Part shown: one piece after another, positions 59,427-64,000 of the stretch
How positions within the stretch are numbered: position 1 is the stretch's first letter
Layout: every line of letters starts with the position of its first letter
NCBI GenBank assembly: GCA_964613585.1
Contig: CAZTHL010000006.1
Location: forward strand, 23,854-87,853
DNA: 64,000 nucleotides
Direction of reading: 5' to 3'
DNA from: CAZTHL01 sp964613585
GTDB taxonomy: Bacteria; Pseudomonadota; Alphaproteobacteria; DSM-16000; Inquilinaceae
Position numbers and translations under genes: made by a program
Notes under the pieces: model-generated
Database searches by the model: none
What the model was told of the DNA's origin: nothing
The model's input: the letters and a program-made list of their open reading frames with translations, nothing else

Positions 59427-60708
59427 AGCGGAGCAGGCGCTCACGGTTGCGGGCATAGGTCACGTTGGAGCGGAGGATCCGCAGCAGCGTGCCCGGGGTG
59501 AGGAACTCCTGCCAGGGGATGACTCGGGCGATGAACAGGTGCAGGCGGTGCGCGATCTCCGGGTCCGCAACGGCCGCGCGGGAGATGAGCTTCTCCAGCA
59601 GGTTCATGCCGCGACCGTTCGAGTTGTCCTGGATGAAATATTCGTGCCCGCTCAGCCGGGCTCGATGCCGCCGCTTGTAGGTCGCCAGCGGCGAGGCCAG
59701 ATCCGCTCCCCGCGCCAGGGCCGGGCCGACGCATTCCACCAGCCAGTCGGCGGACTGCAGCGCGAACCCGCAGCCGACGCCGGACATGGGATCGCACGAC
59801 ATGCAGGCGTCGCCGATCAGCGCGAGGTTGCGGTGCGCCGCCGGCCGCTTGAAGTCCTTGAGGCGGCGCAGACCGTAGAGGCGCGAGGCGCGCTCGGCCC
59901 GGCTGCGGTCGGGGGCCGCCGGAAGATCATCGAAGAACCTCTCGAGTGTGCCGAACTTGTCGGCCATCCAGGCGTCGTGCTGGTCGTGCGTGACGAAGCA
60001 GCACAGCATGGTCAGGTCGTCGTCGAAAGGGTACGCGAAGCCCATGTCGCGACCCTTCTGCCAGAATTGAGCGGTCCTGCCGGTCCGCAGCGGCATGCCG
60101 CGGTAGTACGCGAAGTACACGAATCGGTTGTTGGTGCGATGGGTGGTCGGCACCCCGGCCAGCCGCGCTCCCTCGGAATTGCGGCCGTCTGCCAGCACGA
60201 CGAGCCGTGCCTGCGCCTCTTGGGCGGTCCCGTCGTCGGTCAGGTAGCGCAGCCCCGTGAAGCGTCCCTTGTCGTCCTCGATCAGGGAGCGAAGGCGAGC
60301 CCCCAGGCGCACGGTGACACCCGGGCTGGCGCCGGCGGTCCTCAGCATGAGCGGATCGAGCTTGCGGCGCTGGATCGAGTAGCCGTGCCGATAGGCCTCA
60401 TCCCGCTCGAACGGGTCACGGATCCAGCCGAAGGGCGTCCAGAAGACCGCGCTGTTGCGGATCGCGCCGAGCCCGTCGAGCGGCTCCTCCAGACCAAGCT
60501 TCCGGATCACCGGCAGGGCGCTGGGCTGGATGAAGGTGGTGCAGGCCGCCTTGTAGTCGTCCTCCTTGTGCTTCTTGTCGACCAGCAGGATGTCAAGCCC
60601 GAGCCGGGCAAGAAGGATCGCGGCGGCGCATCCCGCCATGCCGGCGCCGACGATCGCGACGTCGTGGCGGGAGGCCGAGCCGGCGCTGGGGACGGGCGAG
60701 GGGGTCAT
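59413..60708 (-). CDS. FAD-dependent monooxygenase/dehydrogenase (PHBH/halogenase-like fold)
   Basis: 431 residues. FAD site VAIVGAGMAGCAAAILLA (GAGMAG at 21-26), a DG motif in LVVLADGRNSEGARLAG and the second FAD motif ALIGDACMSCDPMSGVGCGFA. No WxWxIP motif, so not a tryptophan-type halogenase. Candidate for oxidising the hydrazine to a hydrazone or azo group or for hydroxylating the product. ATG 60708 is chosen for its GAGGAAC site; a GTG at 60720 is also in frame. Confidence 0.83.
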   Translation of the reverse strand: MTPSPVPSAGSASRHDVAIVGAGMAGCAAAILLARLGLDILLVDKKHKEDDYKAACTTFIQPSALPVIRKLGLEEPLDGLGAIRNSAVFWTPFGWIRDPFERDEAYRHGYSIQRRKLDPLMLRTAGASPGVTVRLGARLRSLIEDDKGRFTGLRYLTDDGTAQEAQARLVVLADGRNSEGARLAGVPTTHRTNNRFVYFAYYRGMPLRTGRTAQFWQKGRDMGFAYPFDDDLTMLCCFVTHDQHDAWMADKFGTLERFFDDLPAAPDRSRAERASRLYGLRRLKDFKRPAAHRNLALIGDACMSCDPMSGVGCGFALQSADWLVECVGPALARGADLASPLATYKRRHRARLSGHEYFIQDNSNGRGMNLLEKLISRAAVADPEIAHRLHLFIARVIPWQEFLTPGTLLRILRSNVTYARNRERLLRYEPA

Positions 60709-60726
60709 CCTGTTCCTCACTTCGGA

Positions 60727-62127
60727 TCAGACGGTCGCGTTGAAGGGGCGCGCCGGCCGACCCCAGGCCTGCATGGCCGCCGGCCTCGGCTCGCCCGCCT
60801 CCGGGCGGCAGGCGGCGGCGATGGCGTCGGCGATGAGCGCCGAGCGCGTCGACAGCAGGCTGAAGGACCCGGCATCGCCGAAGCCGTGGGTGGATTCACA
60901 CAAGCCGTTCAGGAAGACCGGCGGCATCGCACCGCCCTCGGCCGTGAAGGCGATGCTGAAGTCGCGATTGACGGCGATGCCGCCGTCGTCGCGGAAGCGG
61001 GCGGTCGGCGCCAGGCGATCGAGCAGCGGATGGAACGGCTCCTGCTCCTCGCCGCCGCCGAAGTTGCGGAAGCCGGTCGCCAGGATCACCGCATCGACAC
61101 GCTCGTGCCGCATCTCCCCGCTGCAGCGTTCCCGCAGGTGGAGGTCAAAGCCGCCGACGGTCCCTGCCGGGGTCACCGCGGTGATGGCGGTGTTTGTCAG
61201 GAGCTGCACCGTCTCGCGGCCGGTCACCTTCTGCTCGTAAAGACGCATGTTGAGGGCGGCGATCACGTCGTGATCGGCGGCGCCATAGTTGCTGCGCCAC
61301 AGCTCCCGCACCATCTCCGCCTGCTCCGTCTCCGGGGCTCCGTAGAAGTAGTCGACGAAGCCGGGCATGTAGATGCGCTCGGTGAAGGGGCTCAGATCCT
61401 TCAGCTTGAAGCCGAACCGCCGGCAGATCGCCAGCACCTCCACCTCCGGAGCGCGCCCTGCAAGGTCAAGGATGATCTCCGTGGCGCTTTGGCTGCCGCC
61501 CACCACGGCGATGCGCCGGGCGCCCTCGCGCCCAATCCAGCGCTCGACGCTCGGCAGGTAGTCGTTCATGTGCACAAGGCGCGGGCCGAGATGAGGCGCG
61601 AACACCGGTGGGATCAGGGCCGAGCGGCCGGGCGCGAAGCTGAGCGAGCGGGCCAGCCATGCCTCCTCGCCGCACGCGACGCGGATGACCCGGCCGTGGC
61701 GTGGATGGTCCACCACCTCGATGCCGTCGACCCGGCGGCCGGTCTCGACGACGCGGCCGAACTGCGCGGCCACCCACTCGACATAGCCGGCGTATTCGCA
61801 CCGCGGCGGAAACGGTGCATCAAGGTTGAGGAACTCGAACAGCCGCCCCTGCTCCTTCAGATACGACAGGAAGCCATAGGGGCTTTGAGGATTGCGGGGC
61901 GTGACCAGATCCCGCAGTGGATTGTGCTGGATGTCCGTGCCGGGCAGCAGCATCCCCGGATGCCAGCGCGGCCGTGCCTGAGCCTCGAGGAACAGCGAGC
62001 CGTCGAGCAGCCCGATCTCCTCGAGGGCGATCGCCAGCGCGATGTTCGATGGGCCGAAGCCGACCCCGACGCAGTCGAGGACGCGATCGGCCGGGGACAC
62101 GGCGGCGAGGTGAGGACGAGCGGCCAC
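60727..62127 (-). CDS. Diamine/ornithine/lysine N-monooxygenase (SidA/IucD family)
   Basis: 466-residue flavin N-hydroxylase. FAD site GVGFGPSNIA at 21-30, WHPGMLLPGTDIQHNPLRDL, TPRNPQSPYGFLSYL, NADPH site AVVGGSQSATEI, PGFVDYFYG and the C-terminal ATGFRN. It puts a hydroxyl group on the side-chain amine of ornithine, lysine or a similar diamine, the first step in hydroxamate siderophores and in N-N bond pathways. With a diaminobutyrate aminotransferase 25 bp upstream, diaminobutyrate is a likely substrate. The start is GTG at 62127. Confidence 0.92.
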   Translation of the reverse strand: MAARPHLAAVSPADRVLDCVGVGFGPSNIALAIALEEIGLLDGSLFLEAQARPRWHPGMLLPGTDIQHNPLRDLVTPRNPQSPYGFLSYLKEQGRLFEFLNLDAPFPPRCEYAGYVEWVAAQFGRVVETGRRVDGIEVVDHPRHGRVIRVACGEEAWLARSLSFAPGRSALIPPVFAPHLGPRLVHMNDYLPSVERWIGREGARRIAVVGGSQSATEIILDLAGRAPEVEVLAICRRFGFKLKDLSPFTERIYMPGFVDYFYGAPETEQAEMVRELWRSNYGAADHDVIAALNMRLYEQKVTGRETVQLLTNTAITAVTPAGTVGGFDLHLRERCSGEMRHERVDAVILATGFRNFGGGEEQEPFHPLLDRLAPTARFRDDGGIAVNRDFSIAFTAEGGAMPPVFLNGLCESTHGFGDAGSFSLLSTRSALIADAIAAACRPEAGEPRPAAMQAWGRPARPFNATV

Positions 62128-62152
62128 GATGACGGTCCGGTCGAAGGGCGGG

Positions 62153-63445
62153 TCAGGCCACGGCCACGGCCCGGGGCCGGCCGGCGCCGACCGGCGCCAG
62201 GGCCTCGAGCTGCGCGGCGATGATCTCGATCGCCTCGTCGATCTCCGACTCGATCACCGTGAGCGGCGGCATCAGCTTGAGGACCTCATCGTGCGCGCCG
62301 GCCGCCTCGAGGATCAGGCCGGCCTCGAAGCAGGCGCGGCGGACCGCGCCGCAAAGGTCGCCGTTCTCGAGGTCGATCCCCTGCATGAGCCCGGCGCCCT
62401 TGACCCGGAGACCGTGGTCGCCGGCCAGCCGCGACAGGCGGGCGTGCAGCATGGCGGCCTTGCCCTGCACCGAGTCGGCGAGGTCCGGCCCGGACCAGAA
62501 CAGGTCGAGGGCGGCCGCGCCGGTGACGAAGGCGTGGCCGTTGCCGCGGAAGGTGCCGTTGTGCTCGCCGGGCGTCCAGGCATCGATCCTCGGATCGAGC
62601 AGGACCAGGGCCATCGGCAGGCCGAATCCGGACAGCGACTTGGCCATGACGACCATGTCGGGCACGACGCCGCTTGCCTCGAAGGAGAAGAAGCGGCCGC
62701 TGCGGCCGCAGCCGGCTTGAATGTCGTCGATGATCAGCAGCGCGCCATGGCGGCGGGCGGTGTCGGCCACGCGCCGCAGCCAGTCCGCGGAGGCGACGTT
62801 GAGGCCGCCTTCACCCTGGATCACCTCGAGCACGACGGCCGCGGGCCGGTCGACGCCGCTCGACGGGTCGTCGAGCAGCCGCTCCAGCATGGCGGCGGTA
62901 TCGATCTCCGGGCCGAAGTAGCCGTCAAACGGCAGCCTCGTGACGCCGCCGAGCAGGGATGTGGCCGCTGCCCGGTGAGCGCTCGAGCCGGTGAGCGCCA
63001 AGGCGCCGAGGGAGCAGCCGTGGAAGGCGTTGGTGAAGGCGACGATGTTGGTTCGGCCGGTCACCTTGCGGGCCAGCTTGATCGCCGCCTCGACAGCGTT
63101 GGTGCCGGTCGGTCCGCTGAACTGCAGCTTGTATGACAGCCCTCGTGGTTCAAGAATATGGTCACGGAAGGCTTCCATGAAGCGTGCCTTGGCATCGGTC
63201 TCCATGTCCAGGCTGAGCGCGATGCCGTTGCTGCGAACATAAGAAACAAGCGCTTCAATCAAGGCTGGATGATTGTGACCGTAATTCAGCGAGCCGCATC
63301 CTGACAAAAAATCCAGGTAATTACGACCATTCCTGTCCTTCATGAATGTTCCGGAGGCCGTCGAGAATTGGGTCGGGAAGCCTCGTGCATAGCTTCGCAC
63401 CGCCGATTCACGCTCAAATATTGAAGTCGCAGCGAGCGCTGTCAT
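62153..63445 (-). CDS. Diaminobutyrate-2-oxoglutarate aminotransferase (EctB-like)
   Basis: 430-residue class III PLP aminotransferase making L-2,4-diaminobutyrate from aspartate semialdehyde. It follows EctB closely: SAVRSYARGFPTQF, CGSLNYGHNHP, QFSGPTGTNAVEAAIKLARK, NAFHG, VIQGEGGLNVAS, IIDDIQAGCGRSG, the PLP Lys near 268 in VMAKSLSG, and GEHNGTFRGN. No ectA or ectC is near, so ectoine synthesis is unlikely; it is the first gene of the biosynthetic operon. GGAGG lies 7 bp before ATG 63445. Confidence 0.92.
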   Translation of the reverse strand: MTALAATSIFERESAVRSYARGFPTQFSTASGTFMKDRNGRNYLDFLSGCGSLNYGHNHPALIEALVSYVRSNGIALSLDMETDAKARFMEAFRDHILEPRGLSYKLQFSGPTGTNAVEAAIKLARKVTGRTNIVAFTNAFHGCSLGALALTGSSAHRAAATSLLGGVTRLPFDGYFGPEIDTAAMLERLLDDPSSGVDRPAAVVLEVIQGEGGLNVASADWLRRVADTARRHGALLIIDDIQAGCGRSGRFFSFEASGVVPDMVVMAKSLSGFGLPMALVLLDPRIDAWTPGEHNGTFRGNGHAFVTGAAALDLFWSGPDLADSVQGKAAMLHARLSRLAGDHGLRVKGAGLMQGIDLENGDLCGAVRRACFEAGLILEAAGAHDEVLKLMPPLTVIESEIDEAIEIIAAQLEALAPVGAGRPRAVAVA

Positions 63446-63518
63446 GCCATGCCTCCAGACGCATGCAACGGAAAGGACAGGGGATCCGTTCCGGCATGGA
63501 AGCTACTATCATTCTCTT

Positions 63519-63549
63519 GATATAAGCCGACAGGCTTGCGCTGTGTCAA
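63519..63549 (-). promoter_or_regulatory. Sigma70-like promoter of the biosynthetic operon
   Basis: On the minus strand a perfect TTGACA, then 19 bp, then TATATC, in locally AT-rich DNA about 75 bp ahead of the aminotransferase ATG. It is the only good promoter seen for the fourteen-gene operon. Confidence 0.6.
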
Positions 63550-63557
63550 TGACTGAT

Positions 63558-63788
63558 TCACTGGTCCTTTAGACGAGCCAACAAATCATTGAGGTGGCTC
63601 ATGCCATGGTCTGTTTTGGATGCGGACTTTTCCATGTCTTTGGAGGTGAATACAGAAGGATTCAGGTGTGTGCCGTAATGAAATCCTGTTAAGGCCAATC
63701 TGGAATTGGCGGACATCGCACGATTGACCATACGAGCATTGCCGGGGGAAGCCGCGTGCCCTGCCGGCCCCTCGATGATCTCGGCCAT
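63558..63788 (-). CDS. Possible small protein upstream of the biosynthetic operon
   Basis: 76 codons from ATG 63788, with GAGG 8 bp upstream, ending just before the operon's -35. The product begins MAEIIEGPAGHAASPG and has a hydrophilic Lys/Asp-rich C-terminus (SHLNDLLARLKDQ). The frame lies partly in AT-richer DNA and uses it without stops. No family recognised; it could be a small regulator or chance. Confidence 0.35.
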   Translation of the reverse strand: MAEIIEGPAGHAASPGNARMVNRAMSANSRLALTGFHYGTHLNPSVFTSKDMEKSASKTDHGMSHLNDLLARLKDQ

Positions 63789-63805
63789 GCGGGAGCCTCG
63801 GCGTG

Positions 63806-63857
63806 CCAGGGCGGCGGCAGGGTGGGCGGGTGCCCAGGGCGGCGGCAGGGTGGGCGG
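63806..63857. repeat. Two-copy 28-bp tandem repeat
   Basis: CCAGGGCGGCGGCAGGG... is present twice, 24 identical bases at 28-bp spacing, directly upstream of the possible small ORF and beside a palindromic repeat copy. Confidence 0.7.
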
Positions 63858-63872
63858 ATGCGCCCCGGCCGA

Positions 63873-63942
63873 GCTGGAGCGTGTCCGCCGGAGGCGGAAT
63901 CGGCACCGGCCGGCGATGCCACCCACCCCGGAAAGGCTCTCA
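63873..63942. repeat. CTAG-family palindromic repeat, copy 7 (short, degraded ends)
   Basis: GGAGCGTGTCCGCC on the left, CCCGGAAAGGCTCT on the right, with the internal AATCGGCACCGG block of the family. The inner GC arms are deleted. The remaining ~58 bp of the window hold nothing recognised. Confidence 0.65.
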
Positions 63943-64000
63943 CGACTTATACCAACGGCGACAGATTGTGACTCGCGGGGGATTCCCTTTTTTGCCTGGA

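Noticed and set aside
59413..60708. Flavin-dependent tryptophan halogenase
   Set aside because: The FAD motifs fit the general fold but the WxWxIP motif is not found.
62153..63445. Ectoine biosynthesis gene ectB
   Set aside because: No ectA, ectC or ask_ect nearby; the downstream genes are an N-hydroxylase and other biosynthetic enzymes.
60727..63445. Rhizobactin/schizokinen-type hydroxamate siderophore locus
   Set aside because: Aminotransferase and N-hydroxylase fit, but there is no diaminobutyrate decarboxylase, no IucA/IucC-type synthetase and no TonB receptor in the window, while cupin and MetRS-like genes are present.

Overview
The window is 64 kb of GC-rich DNA (both strands coding, one 100-N assembly gap at 25554-25653) that reads like the chromosome of an alphaproteobacterium, most likely of the Rhodospirillales/Geminicoccales type. 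Pointers are an ECF11-type RpoE-ChrR pair, an IalB-family protein, NnrU, a rhizobial-type asparaginase, CtaA, a DUF6653 membrane protein and strongly GC-biased third codon positions. No rRNA, tRNA or CRISPR array was seen.

Layout. 1-8.9 kb: tail of a chemoreceptor, an orphan ParA ATPase, tsaC, a complete chemoreceptor, an acyl-CoA dehydrogenase, pyrD and a DJ-1-like protein. 9-14.7 kb: a complete oligopeptide ABC transporter, oppABCDF. 14.8-18.6 kb: heme A synthase, an unknown membrane protein and a MenB/BadI-type crotonase. 18.7-25.5 kb: an assimilatory sulfur block (cysI, a Met8-type siroheme synthase, 4Fe-4S cysH) followed by a very large multi-cluster flavoprotein that may replace CysJ; the block runs into a 23-bp tandem array broken by the gap. 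26.1-28.4 kb: a decayed island with an MmeI-like restriction-modification pseudogene, an intact ccdAB pair, half a helicase and a Phd fragment. 28.6-48.9 kb: mixed housekeeping and regulatory genes: nitroreductase, nnrU, a VAO-type flavoprotein, a PEP-CTERM-associated acyltransferase, the coupled asparaginase/methyltransferase/xerC set, chrR-rpoE, ialB, rlmN, an RTX protein, a FUSC exporter, a rhodanese and ftrA.

48.8-63.5 kb is the most interesting part: fourteen minus-strand genes, nearly all overlapping or separated by less than 45 bp, behind one sigma70-like promoter. They encode a diaminobutyrate aminotransferase, a SidA/IucD-type N-hydroxylase, a flavin monooxygenase, an alpha/beta hydrolase, a reductase-hydrolase fusion, a methionyl-tRNA-synthetase-like enzyme without an anticodon domain, an unknown protein, a GNAT acyltransferase, a free-standing adenylation enzyme, a carrier protein, a cupin, a glycine-oxidase-like flavoenzyme, a cytoplasmic periplasmic-binding-type protein and an esterase-like hydrolase. 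The set N-hydroxylase + cupin + MetRS-like + amino-acid oxidase is the known bacterial hydrazine-forming (N-N bond) machinery of the s56-p1 and triacsin pathways, here with cupin and MetRS as separate proteins and with diaminobutyrate as the probable N-hydroxylation substrate. I infer an undescribed N-N-bonded natural product pathway.

A family of imperfect palindromes bounded by CTAG is scattered through the intergenic spaces (at least eight full or partial copies). Several copies lie exactly on the stop codon of a neighbouring gene.
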